Source of the DNA: J061 sp003695725 [NCBI: Candidatus Schekmanbacteria bacterium]
GTDB lineage: Bacteria; Schekmanbacteria; GWA2-38-11
Reading direction: 5' to 3'
Assembly (NCBI GenBank): GCA_003695725.1
Contig: RFHX01000113.1
Coordinates: 1-15,381, forward strand
Length of the DNA stretch: 15,381 nt
Translations under genes and position numbers: made by a program
Notes under the pieces: generated by a model
Told to the model about the DNA's origin: nothing
The model's database searches: none
Seen by the model: only the letters and a program-made list of their open reading frames with translations
Part shown: positions 1 through 7,431 of the stretch, piece after piece
How positions within the stretch are numbered: the stretch's first letter is position 1
How the letters are laid out: each line of letters opens with the position of its first letter

Positions 1-92
1 AAGACTAAAAGGAATATTCCAACTAATTTGACCAATTTGCATAACTTGGCGTAAGAAGAAAAATCATACCTCGACAAATCGAATCTACTCAT
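1..92 (-). CDS. N-terminal fragment of an unidentified protein (cut by left window edge)
   Basis: An ATG at 92-90 is preceded by a perfect GGAGG ribosome binding site (minus-strand complement of 100-104) with a 7-nt spacer. The frame then stays open for all 30 codons to the left edge. The peptide begins MSRFDLSRYDFSSY, followed by a Lys/Leu/Val-rich stretch ending in GIFLLV, which looks like the start of a membrane segment after a short polar cytoplasmic N-terminus. The gene lies downstream of the Lon-like protease gene on the same strand, with a 108-nt gap containing an inverted repeat. No family can be assigned from 30 residues. The start is well supported by the ribosome binding site; the function is unknown. 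Confidence 0.6.
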   Translation of the reverse strand, partial: MSRFDLSRYDFSSYAKLCKLVKLVGIFLLV

Positions 93-99
93 ACTTAAT

Positions 100-104
100 C
101 CTCC
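100..104 (-). promoter_or_regulatory. Strong Shine-Dalgarno site of the left-edge partial gene
   Basis: The minus strand reads GGAGG here, 7 nt before the ATG at 92-90. This is the best ribosome binding site in the window and the main reason for calling a gene from only 30 codons. Confidence 0.65.
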
Positions 105-136
105 AAATATAAACTTCATACATTCGGAATCTATAA

Positions 137-181
137 TATAGCATTGATATGGCTTAACGCTTTTGCCAATGAAATGCTATA
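137..181. repeat. Inverted repeat between the Lon-like gene and the left-edge gene
   Basis: TATAGCATT at 137-145 is exactly complementary to AATGCTATA at 173-181. Inside, after a 5x5 mismatched loop, GGC (151-153) can pair with GCC (165-167). It lies about 20 nt beyond the stop codon of the Lon-like protease gene and upstream of the next minus-strand gene. It could be a weak terminator for the protease gene or an operator or leader hairpin for the downstream gene. It lacks the GC-rich stem and long U-run of a strong intrinsic terminator, so the role is open. Confidence 0.35.
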
Positions 182-200
182 ACAAAATGTCAATCACCTT

Positions 201-2648
201 TTAGAGGCTTCTTTTATTTTCCGGAGGCATTGCGGCGCGGGAAAATTTAAGAAGTTTCTCTTTTACCAAATAATTTATAGTGTTCTTTGGAAAATTTCCA
301 TCCTTTTTTATCTTTCCTGCCTTCATTCCTGTCAAAATTTCGATTCCCTCTTCGATGTGGCTTACGGCATAAATATGAAATTTGCCGTCTTTTACATCTT
401 CAACTATTTCATTCTTGAGCATCAGGTCATCTATATTTTGGACAGGTATCATCACCCCCTGATTGCCTGTCAAGCCCTTAATTTTGCAAATATCGTAGTA
501 TCCTTCAATCTTCTCATTGACTCCCCCAATGGGTTGAATAACACCCTTTTGATTCACTGACCCTGTAACTGCAATTCCCTGATTTATAGGGATACCTGAA
601 AGGGCTGAAAGAAGGGCATAAAGCTCAGTACTCGATGCGCTGTCTCCATCTATGCCGCTGTAGGATTGCTCGAAACAAATGCTTGCATAAAGATTGAGGG
701 GCAGGTCTTGTGCATACTTTTCCTGCAAATAACCTGTCAAAATCAAAATTCCTTTATCGTGAGTATTACCACTAAGCTTTGCTTCTCTCTCAATATTTAC
801 AACTCCCTGCCGACCAACTGAAACTGCTGCAGTAATCTTTGAGGGTTTACCAAAGGAATAAGCACCCATATTGTAAACGGCCAAACCATTTACTTCACCA
901 ACCTTGTAGCCGTCGACATCAATGATTATGATGCCCTTTTCTATCATCTCCCTGAGACGCATCTCCGTTAGATTGTGCCTTTCAATCGCGCTGTTTATTG
1001 CTTCTTCGATATGACTTTCAGCAATCATCTTGTCTCCACTTTGCTTTCTCCAATAATCTGCCTGCAATAAAATATCTTCTATCTCGCTGAATCTTGTAGT
1101 AAGTTTTTTTCTGCCTCCTGCCCTTCTCACGCCATATTCAATGACTCTTTCGAGGGCATCGGTGCGGATTCCTGCCAATTCTTTTTCTTTGCATACCTTT
1201 GCAATTACAGATAGGAAAAGTTTTATGTTGCGGTCTGTCAAATTCATCCTTGAATCAAATTCAGCTTTTATCTTAAATATCTTTTTAAAATCATCTTCGT
1301 AGTTGTATAGAATTTCATATATATCCGCTTCGCCTATCATTATCACCTTTACATTCACATCTATTGGCTCAGGCTTGATAGCAAGAGATTCGACTTGAAA
1401 AAAAGAAGAAGGAGGGAGTATTTCAAGCTGTCCTGTTTTCAATACTCTTTTCAATAATGTCCAAACCTGCGGATCCATAAAAACATCGCTTGCATTTAAG
1501 ACTAAATAACCGCCATCTGCTCTCAGTAAAGAACCCGGCTTTATCTTTGTAAAATCACTGTAAATTGCCCCTGTTCTTGTCATTTCCTTTTCAATAGTCC
1601 CAAACAATGTTGCAACAGTCGGCGAGGATTCAATTATTATGGGACATTTCTTCTGTTTTGAATTATCGATTAGAAGATTGACTTCATACTTGACGAATGG
1701 ATTTGCTATCTGGTCATCAAAGGGTGATGATATAGTGCCGTCCAATTGTATCTTCTTTTCACCTGCGCTCTTGAAGATTTCAATTTCCTCCAATATACTC
1801 TCTCTTACTTCGTCGAGGTAGTTGGATACTCTTTCTTCTTTGAAGTCTTCTTTAATATCCTCAAGAAAACTATCTATCAGATTGATACAGCTTTCTCTTT
1901 CAACATCTTTCAATTTTTCAACCATCTCAAGATTAAGGCTATTAACCTTTTTATAGATTTTTCTAAGGTCGTTTTTCAAATCTTCATATATTTTCTGCAT
2001 ACTCTCATACTTATTTCTGGCAAGTTTTCCTTCAGCAATAAGCGCCTCTGCATTGGCAAAAGGATATGCCTTATCATCTACAAGGAGCAAAATGTCAGGA
2101 ACGGTAATTTCTCCAACCTGTACCTGGCCAATTACGAACCCATTTTTCTTGACCTTTTCTTCAAAGACAGTCACGATTTTTCTTTCTTCTTCCTGATAGC
2201 TCTTTGCAACTGCCTGTTTCTTTTTTACTATATCTTCCGCATCAAGTATCTTCGATAGATTTTTCTTAAGGTAAGTAATAAATCTCGACATCGATTTGGC
2301 AAACTTTTTCCCTTTTCCAACAGGCAATGTTATCAATCGAGGATGGTCTGGAGAACTAAAATTATAAACATACAGCCTATCATAAGATTCATTACAATGA
2401 GGATTTATCTTTTCGAGAATCTTTCTAACAGCTGTCCTTCTGCCTGTCCCTGTCAAACCTGTAACAAAGACATTGTAGCCCTGACCATAAAGCTCAAGTC
2501 CAAGTTTGAGCGCTTTGATCGCCCTATCCTGTCCAATTGTCCCTTCAGGAGGTTCTAATTTTTCAATACCTTTGAAATTACTTCCTTTGAGTTTGCATTG
2601 CCACCTAAGTTTTGAAGGCGGAACAATAAATTTCTTTGCAACAGCCAT
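201..2648 (-). CDS. Lon-type ATP-dependent serine protease, AAA_32 class
   Basis: The product (815 aa) is an energy-dependent cytoplasmic protease of the Lon-related group that lacks the LON N-terminal substrate domain. A divergent P-loop (GLTGTGRRT, residues 64-72) has Arg where Lys is usual, as is common in this group. A long charged helical insertion (about 120-290) follows. Then come a Walker-B-like segment (ADGGYLVLNA, about 377-386), an AAA lid and a C-terminal Lon proteolytic domain (about 565-780). The Ser-Lys dyad is visible as S670 in GIDGDSASS and K713 in GGVNEKIEG. An in-frame ATG lies 17 codons upstream at 2699, but it has no ribosome binding site. The chosen ATG at 2648 follows AAGGAG (complement of 2655-2660) with a 6-nt spacer. 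The gene is transcribed away from waaA. Family membership is firm; substrates are unknown, and the product need not replace classical LonA. Confidence 0.93.
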   Translation of the reverse strand: MAVAKKFIVPPSKLRWQCKLKGSNFKGIEKLEPPEGTIGQDRAIKALKLGLELYGQGYNVFVTGLTGTGRRTAVRKILEKINPHCNESYDRLYVYNFSSPDHPRLITLPVGKGKKFAKSMSRFITYLKKNLSKILDAEDIVKKKQAVAKSYQEEERKIVTVFEEKVKKNGFVIGQVQVGEITVPDILLLVDDKAYPFANAEALIAEGKLARNKYESMQKIYEDLKNDLRKIYKKVNSLNLEMVEKLKDVERESCINLIDSFLEDIKEDFKEERVSNYLDEVRESILEEIEIFKSAGEKKIQLDGTISSPFDDQIANPFVKYEVNLLIDNSKQKKCPIIIESSPTVATLFGTIEKEMTRTGAIYSDFTKIKPGSLLRADGGYLVLNASDVFMDPQVWTLLKRVLKTGQLEILPPSSFFQVESLAIKPEPIDVNVKVIMIGEADIYEILYNYEDDFKKIFKIKAEFDSRMNLTDRNIKLFLSVIAKVCKEKELAGIRTDALERVIEYGVRRAGGRKKLTTRFSEIEDILLQADYWRKQSGDKMIAESHIEEAINSAIERHNLTEMRLREMIEKGIIIIDVDGYKVGEVNGLAVYNMGAYSFGKPSKITAAVSVGRQGVVNIEREAKLSGNTHDKGILILTGYLQEKYAQDLPLNLYASICFEQSYSGIDGDSASSTELYALLSALSGIPINQGIAVTGSVNQKGVIQPIGGVNEKIEGYYDICKIKGLTGNQGVMIPVQNIDDLMLKNEIVEDVKDGKFHIYAVSHIEEGIEILTGMKAGKIKKDGNFPKNTINYLVKEKLLKFSRAAMPPENKRSL

Positions 2649-2699
2649 TTTTTTCTCCTTATTATTTCCTTCATTATCAAAATCATAATGACATAACAA

Positions 2700-2716
2700 T
2701 CGATATTGTCGATATT
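2700..2716. repeat. Direct repeat TCGATATT in the Lon-like gene promoter region
   Basis: TCGATATT occurs at 2700-2707 and again at 2709-2716, a 9-bp period. The pair overlaps the candidate -10 element (2705-2710) of the protease gene, so it could be a regulator binding site. It matches neither CIRCE nor a sigma-32 promoter that I recognise. A chance origin in AT-rich DNA is possible. Confidence 0.3.
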
Positions 2717-2733
2717 TTTATTTTTTTTATCAA
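2705..2733 (-). promoter_or_regulatory. Candidate promoter of the Lon-like protease gene
   Basis: The minus strand reads TTGATA (5/6 to the -35 consensus), a 17-nt A-rich spacer, then GACAAT (4/6 to the -10). Transcription would begin near 2698, giving a leader of about 50 nt before the ATG at 2648. The alternative ATG at 2699 would then lie at or upstream of the transcript start, which supports the shorter start. Confidence 0.3.
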
Positions 2734-2959
2734 AATTATCAGTTTCATCTACAAAACAAAATGAACTATTTTGACTATCTAATTCGCCCATTTCCAATCT
2801 TATTTACTCTCTATAATTTATTTTCTTTATTCTCGATAGATATTCTATATAAACTTCAAAAGTTATAATCATAAATTTCTTCAAATTCTTTAAGCTCTTC
2901 GTGATAGAATAAATTTTATAAAAGTAGTAGAAGATTTTTCTTTTTAAGGATTAAAAAAA

Positions 2960-4252
2960 ATGTATTTGATTTATGAAATTTTCATCTGGATATTTTTTAC
3001 TGTTTCCTCACCTTTCTTCATTTATAAATTTTTTACAACAGAGAAATACAGGGCGGGATTGAAGGAAAGACTTGGATTATACAATTGGAAGAAGATTCAA
3101 AAAACAGAAAAAAAACGCATATGGATACATGCGGTATCTGTAGGAGAAACAATGGCTGCGTCTTTTTTGGCTTCCCAACTGCATAAAAAAATCCCTGACT
3201 GCGAAATATTCTTTTCCACAACAACTGTTACAGGACAAAAAACTGCACAGAATAGGGTAAAGTGGGCTCACAAAATCTTTTATTTCCCTCTTGATTTTTC
3301 TTTTGCAGTTAAAAGAGCTATCAAGCAGGTAAATCCTGATATCTGCATTTTGATTGAAACAGAGATTTGGCCCAATTTTTTAAGGATATGCAAAAAAGAA
3401 GGGATTCCTATAATCATTGCAAACGGCCGTCTCTCTGAAAAATCCTTCAAGGGCTATAAAAGATTAGGACCCATAATAAAAAGAATTTTACAGGATATTA
3501 CCCTATTTAGTATGCAAACCAACGCAGACGCCGAAAGGATAAAACGATTAGGCGCTGCAGAAGACAGGATAAGAGTAGTAGGAAATATAAAATTCGACCA
3601 AGCACTTGCATCTTCAAAAACTGTAAAGAAAGAGGAAATTCGTAAAAAGTTCAATATTCCAACGGATAAATTCATTTTGCTTTTTGCAAGCACACATAGT
3701 GGGGAGGAAAAAATATTGATTCCTCTCTTTAAGAAACTTAAAGAAGAAAAAGAAAACTTATTTTTGATAATAGCACCACGCCATCCTGAAAGATTCGATG
3801 AAGTAGCATCAATTATCGAAAAGGAAGGAATGAGCTATTTGAGAAGGACCAATATCGAAAACAGCAATAGTAATGCTGCTAAAGGATATGATATTCTTCT
3901 TCTTGATTCTGTTGGAGAACTTTATATGCTATTTAGTGTATGTGATCTCGTATTTATGGGAGGTTCTCTTGTCCCTGTTGGAGGACATAACCTTCTCGAA
4001 GCTGCAGTTTTTGGTAAACCAACGGTTTTTGGTCCCCATATGCACAATTTTAGAGACATAGCTTCAATCATAATTTCAAACAAAGCAGGTTATCAAGTTT
4101 CCAATGAGAAAGAACTAATTCAAATAATGAAGCATTTTATCGACAATCCAACAGAGCTTTCTGAGGCAAGCAACAACTGCAAGCTCATATTTGATGAAAA
4201 CAGCGGAGCAACGGATAAAAATGTTGAAATTATCAAAGGACTGATTCTATAG
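2960..4252 (+). CDS. waaA: 3-deoxy-D-manno-octulosonic acid (Kdo) transferase
   Basis: A glycosyltransferase of family GT30 that transfers Kdo from CMP-Kdo to the lipid A precursor at the cytoplasmic face of the inner membrane. The 430-aa length is normal. An N-terminal membrane anchor (about 3-22) is followed by the first Rossmann half, with HAVSVGE at 57-63; E63 is the expected catalytic base. IETEIWPN (132-139) follows. The CMP-binding half contains the family's glycine-rich block around 334-347, ending GGHNLLEAA. The ATG follows AAGGA (2946-2950) with a 9-nt spacer. It is 2 nt upstream of lpxK, so the two lipid A steps are almost certainly co-transcribed. The gene could be monofunctional or bifunctional for Kdo addition; sequence alone does not tell. 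Confidence 0.95.
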   Translation: MYLIYEIFIWIFFTVSSPFFIYKFFTTEKYRAGLKERLGLYNWKKIQKTEKKRIWIHAVSVGETMAASFLASQLHKKIPDCEIFFSTTTVTGQKTAQNRVKWAHKIFYFPLDFSFAVKRAIKQVNPDICILIETEIWPNFLRICKKEGIPIIIANGRLSEKSFKGYKRLGPIIKRILQDITLFSMQTNADAERIKRLGAAEDRIRVVGNIKFDQALASSKTVKKEEIRKKFNIPTDKFILLFASTHSGEEKILIPLFKKLKEEKENLFLIIAPRHPERFDEVASIIEKEGMSYLRRTNIENSNSNAAKGYDILLLDSVGELYMLFSVCDLVFMGGSLVPVGGHNLLEAAVFGKPTVFGPHMHNFRDIASIIISNKAGYQVSNEKELIQIMKHFIDNPTELSEASNNCKLIFDENSGATDKNVEIIKGLIL

Positions 4253-4254
4253 AA

Positions 4255-5379
4255 ATGTCTTCATATAGAGATTACTATCTTTCAATAGTTGAAGGGAAGA
4301 AAAAAGAAATTGACGCCAATATAATCAGATTTATCCTTTTGCCTCTATCCTTTATTTATTCATTTTTTCCCTTTCTCAAAGAGAAGCTCTATCAGACAGG
4401 AATCCTCAAATCAATTAAATTGGATGTGCCTGTTATATCCGTTGGAAATCTGAGTTGGGGAGGCACAGGAAAAACTCCTGCCGTCATAGAAATATCTAAT
4501 ATCTTAAAGAAACACTCAATAAACCATTCTATCATAAGCAGAGGTTATGGCAGTAACTCACAAAAAAATAGAGCTTTAATCGTATCAGATAGAAACAAAA
4601 TATTGGAAAAACCGCCTCTTGCATCAGACGAAAACTATCTTTTAGCTTCAAAGCTTTCAGGAATTCCAATCATACAGGATAGGGATAGAATTCGCGCCGG
4701 CAGGTTGGCAGTCAAAGAATTCGAGACTAAAGCAATCATTTTAGATGATGCATATCAGCATCTTAAAGCTGATAGAGATGTAAATATACTTCTTTGGGAC
4801 AGCAGAGTGACGCCTCAAAAAGCATATCCCATTCCCGCAGGCACATTGAGAGAGAGAATCAGCGCAGTAAAAAGGGCAGATGCCATAATTCTCACAAAAA
4901 CAAATCAGAAAGGAAGCCAATATGAGCTTTGCAGAAATTTCTTTGAAAAGCTCTGTCCTGATAAAAGAATTTTCACTGCTTCCCATAAAGCCGTAGAAAT
5001 CAAAGAAAATGACAATGATGATAGTGAAATACAATATGATATGGAAAGCATAAAAGGGAAAAAAACAGTTGGCTTTTGTGCTATTGCTGACTGTGATTCC
5101 TTCAAATCAACTTTGGAAGAATTAGGTGTTGAAATTTGTCAATTTTTCCCATTTCGGGACCATCATTTCTTTTCAGAGAAGGATATTTCAATTCTAAGTA
5201 ATGCTTTTCAAAAGAACAAAGCTGATTTTCTTATTACGACAGAAAAGGATGTTTCAAGATGCGGTAGTCTTCTTAAAAAGGCAGGGAGAGTACTTTATCC
5301 TGTAATCTCCTTTAAAATAAATGAAGAAGAGGAATTTGAAAAATTCATAATTTCTAAAATTTCCCCTCTTATTTCTTGA
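4255..5379 (+). CDS. lpxK: Tetraacyldisaccharide 4'-kinase (lipid A biosynthesis)
   Basis: Phosphorylates the 4' position of the tetraacyldisaccharide-1-phosphate to give lipid IVA, at the inner membrane. The 374-aa protein has an N-terminal hydrophobic helix (about 24-40) typical of membrane association. A P-loop, WGGTGKTP, lies at 68-75. The SRGYG motif is at 95-99, LDDAYQH at 163-169 (Ala-Tyr in place of the commoner Gly-Phe) and GTLRE at 196-200. The start codon lies 2 nt after the waaA stop. AAAGGA at 4235-4240 is 14 nt away, rather far for a ribosome binding site, so translational coupling to waaA is likely. The TGA at 5377-5379 overlaps the 3' end of the convergent protease gene by 11 bp. 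In the usual pathway LpxK acts just before WaaA. Confidence 0.94.
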   Translation: MSSYRDYYLSIVEGKKKEIDANIIRFILLPLSFIYSFFPFLKEKLYQTGILKSIKLDVPVISVGNLSWGGTGKTPAVIEISNILKKHSINHSIISRGYGSNSQKNRALIVSDRNKILEKPPLASDENYLLASKLSGIPIIQDRDRIRAGRLAVKEFETKAIILDDAYQHLKADRDVNILLWDSRVTPQKAYPIPAGTLRERISAVKRADAIILTKTNQKGSQYELCRNFFEKLCPDKRIFTASHKAVEIKENDNDDSEIQYDMESIKGKKTVGFCAIADCDSFKSTLEELGVEICQFFPFRDHHFFSEKDISILSNAFQKNKADFLITTEKDVSRCGSLLKKAGRVLYPVISFKINEEEEFEKFIISKISPLIS

Positions 5380-7321
5380 CCTTTATCTTCAGACTCTTTG
5401 AAGCGCTATTCGCAGAATTGTTTCTATCTTCTGCTTCCACAGTGAATTTATATTTTTTACCCCTTGTTTTCCTCTTTGGTTTACCTTTTATTGTGCCATT
5501 TTTAGTAAGCTTTAAACCTGAGGGAAGTTTCTTTTTTACGACTGTCCAAATATATTTTCCACTACCTCCTTCGGCTTTTAATTTTGCCTTATATTTTTTC
5601 TTTATATGAGCTTTCGGAAGCTTGGTTGTAAGTATTGTAATATTATTCGACTCAAAGGTTGCAGATATCGTATGGTCCGACAAAATAGACTCAAACTTGT
5701 ATGTCTCAGCAACATCGACTTCACTGCCGTCTACAAAAAGTTTAGCAATATGATATCCATCAGAAGGCGAAATTGTGTAACTTTGCATAGCATTATGGCC
5801 AACTTTAATAGCACCTGAGGGAAATATTTCTCCATTCGCCCCTGCTGTCGATGTAATCGTTAGAAGATTGTCATAGGAAAGGGCTTTTACAGCATCAGGG
5901 ATTCCATATCCTAAACCGCTGCTGCTGTTTGGGGAATCTGCATTGCTCGATGTTGTTATAATTGCTTCTCTCACTGCTGAATAGGACCAATCAGGATGAG
6001 CTTCAAGAAGTAGTGCCGACAATCCTGCAACTATGGGAGTCGCATATGAAGTGCCGTTTTTATAGGCATAGCTATTCATTGAAGAGGAATAGGCTGTATA
6101 GACATTAACACCCATAGCTACGATTTCAGGTTTAATTCTTCCATCATCGGTATCTGTCTTAGCGCCTCCCCAAACATTTCCTTGCGAATCAACTCCCCCA
6201 ACTGCTATTAGATATTTTCCATCAGCAGGTGCTTTAAGACGCTCATTCCCAACGGCATTTACAACGAGCATTCCTTTCTCAGCTGCTATGTTTGCCGCCT
6301 TTGTTACAATTGCTGTCTTGCCATCGAGCTTTCCTTCATATGAAATCGGGGTCTCGCCTTCGTCAAAATCATAATAAGCCAAAGATGAGCTCACAATATC
6401 GGCGCCTTTATCATATGCCCATTCAATTGCTTCAAGCCAATAATCCTCTTCAGTATGGGTTTCAGATTCATTAACCTCTGTTTTGGCAAGCAGGAAATTT
6501 GCCCCATATGCTGACCCTATGAGCTTCCCCTCTTTAAAACCTCCAACAACAGACAACACTCCAGTGCCATGCAATTCTTGGTCATATATACCAGTGGGGT
6601 CACCGCTTTCGTTTGCCGTTTCATTGTCATCATTGATAAAATCTCTTTCTGCCAAAATCGTAGTACTCATCAAAGCTTCATGGTCGTTTGTAAAGCCCGT
6701 GTCTATGACACAAATCGTGACACCTTTTCCTGTATAACCCAGATTGTGGAGCCCTGTGACATTGACTTGTGACAATTGAGTCAAGGAGTTGCCATAATCG
6801 AGTGTATTTTGAGAAGCACTTATATCGTTACCTGCGAAACTATCATTATCTTTTTGAAAGATTTTGAAACTTGGTTTTTTTTCATCCTTTTGCACCCTTC
6901 TGATTATTTTTACTTCTTTTACAAACTTCAATTTCTTAATCTCTTCCAACAAATCAGGAGAAGCTTCGATACTTATCCCATTCAACCATTTAGTAACAGC
7001 TCTTTTTTTTGCTCCAAGTTTCTCAATCTTCTCAATGTATTTATTCCTTACAGGGATATCTCTAAAATCAAAAAGGTTCGGGCTTCCCAAATATCTTTTT
7101 CTTCCTGCTCTTTCCCTTAAAAAATCCTTTCTCTTCTTTCTTATATCATTCTTGCTAATATTACCTTTGTCTGTAAAAAATACCCATGCAATCACCTTTT
7201 GATTGGATTCAGCAGAATCAGCTAATGTAAGAGAGATAGAGAACAAGACAAAAAATAATGACAGAAAAAGAACTTTGACAAAAAAAGGGGCTATCTTTTC
7301 TTTGTAATTCTCTTTTTTCAT
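5369..7321 (-). CDS. Secreted subtilisin-like serine protease (family S8) with C-terminal beta domains
   Basis: A 650-aa preproprotease. A signal peptide of about 34 residues (basic N-region, hydrophobic core around 14-33, possible cleavage after LTLA) precedes a charged prodomain (about 41-150). The S8 catalytic domain spans about 190-480, with D207 in VIDTG, H251 in LHGTG, oxyanion N359 in AVGNE and S425 in NGTSYATP. A glycine/aspartate-rich module at about 485-556 resembles the InlB-type B-repeat (SPSDGY, TISATF). A lysine-rich module at about 560-650 has the PSGLKL...GTIKGKP pattern of He_PIG immunoglobulin-like domains. It is probably exported and self-processed; the target is unknown. 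The ribosome binding site is weak. It follows the KamA-family gene by 110 nt, with a candidate promoter between them, and its stop overlaps lpxK tail to tail. Confidence 0.92.
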   Translation of the reverse strand: MKKENYKEKIAPFFVKVLFLSLFFVLFSISLTLADSAESNQKVIAWVFFTDKGNISKNDIRKKRKDFLRERAGRKRYLGSPNLFDFRDIPVRNKYIEKIEKLGAKKRAVTKWLNGISIEASPDLLEEIKKLKFVKEVKIIRRVQKDEKKPSFKIFQKDNDSFAGNDISASQNTLDYGNSLTQLSQVNVTGLHNLGYTGKGVTICVIDTGFTNDHEALMSTTILAERDFINDDNETANESGDPTGIYDQELHGTGVLSVVGGFKEGKLIGSAYGANFLLAKTEVNESETHTEEDYWLEAIEWAYDKGADIVSSSLAYYDFDEGETPISYEGKLDGKTAIVTKAANIAAEKGMLVVNAVGNERLKAPADGKYLIAVGGVDSQGNVWGGAKTDTDDGRIKPEIVAMGVNVYTAYSSSMNSYAYKNGTSYATPIVAGLSALLLEAHPDWSYSAVREAIITTSSNADSPNSSSGLGYGIPDAVKALSYDNLLTITSTAGANGEIFPSGAIKVGHNAMQSYTISPSDGYHIAKLFVDGSEVDVAETYKFESILSDHTISATFESNNITILTTKLPKAHIKKKYKAKLKAEGGSGKYIWTVVKKKLPSGLKLTKNGTIKGKPKRKTRGKKYKFTVEAEDRNNSANSASKSLKIKVKK

Positions 7322-7344
7322 AAGAAATAACCGATAAACTTCAA

Positions 7345-7373
7345 ATAAGAGTATTTCATAAATTGGATATCAA
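7345..7373 (-). promoter_or_regulatory. Candidate promoter of the subtilisin-like protease gene
   Basis: The minus strand reads TTGATA (7373-7368), a 17-nt spacer and TCTTAT (7350-7345), about 17 nt from the expected transcript start to the ATG at 7321. The -10 matches only 4/6. It would allow the protease to be expressed independently of the KamA-family gene. Confidence 0.28.
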
Positions 7374-7431
7374 ATAAATAAAAAAACATCAATTACATCT
7401 ATGAATTTTCAATGGAGAAAGGACAAACCAA

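Larger units (their letters stand above)
2649..2959. promoter_or_regulatory. Divergent AT-rich intergenic region between the Lon-like gene and waaA
   Basis: This 311-bp stretch holds no convincing gene. It must contain the promoters of two divergent units. On the minus strand, TTGATA (2733-2728) and GACAAT (2710-2705), 17 nt apart, form a candidate promoter for the protease gene. On the plus strand there are perfect TATAAT hexamers at 2812-2817 and 2864-2869, but neither has a good -35 at standard spacing. A short inverted repeat AACTT-CAA-AAGTT lies just before the second. The direct repeat at 2700-2716 is listed separately. Confidence 0.45.

Noticed and set aside
188-193. TTGACA on the minus strand as a -35 for the left-edge gene
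   Set aside because: No acceptable -10 hexamer lies 16-18 nt downstream.
1746-2258. 170-codon plus-strand frame opposite the Lon-like gene
   Set aside because: Antisense shadow of the helical region of the protease; its Phe/Ile-rich composition is the complement of Lys/Glu-rich coding.
2649-2699. Longer start for the Lon-like protease at the ATG at 2699 (17 extra residues)
   Set aside because: No Shine-Dalgarno precedes it, the extra residues are not family-like, and the ATG at 2648 has AAGGAG at ideal spacing.
2555-2797. 80-codon minus-strand frame across the 5' end of the Lon-like gene
   Set aside because: It overlaps the protease gene in another frame, has no ribosome binding site and its product looks like random AT-rich translation.
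6776-7202. Two plus-strand frames of about 112-114 codons opposite the subtilase prodomain
   Set aside because: Mutually overlapping shadows of a strongly conserved protease gene, without ribosome binding sites or recognisable motifs.
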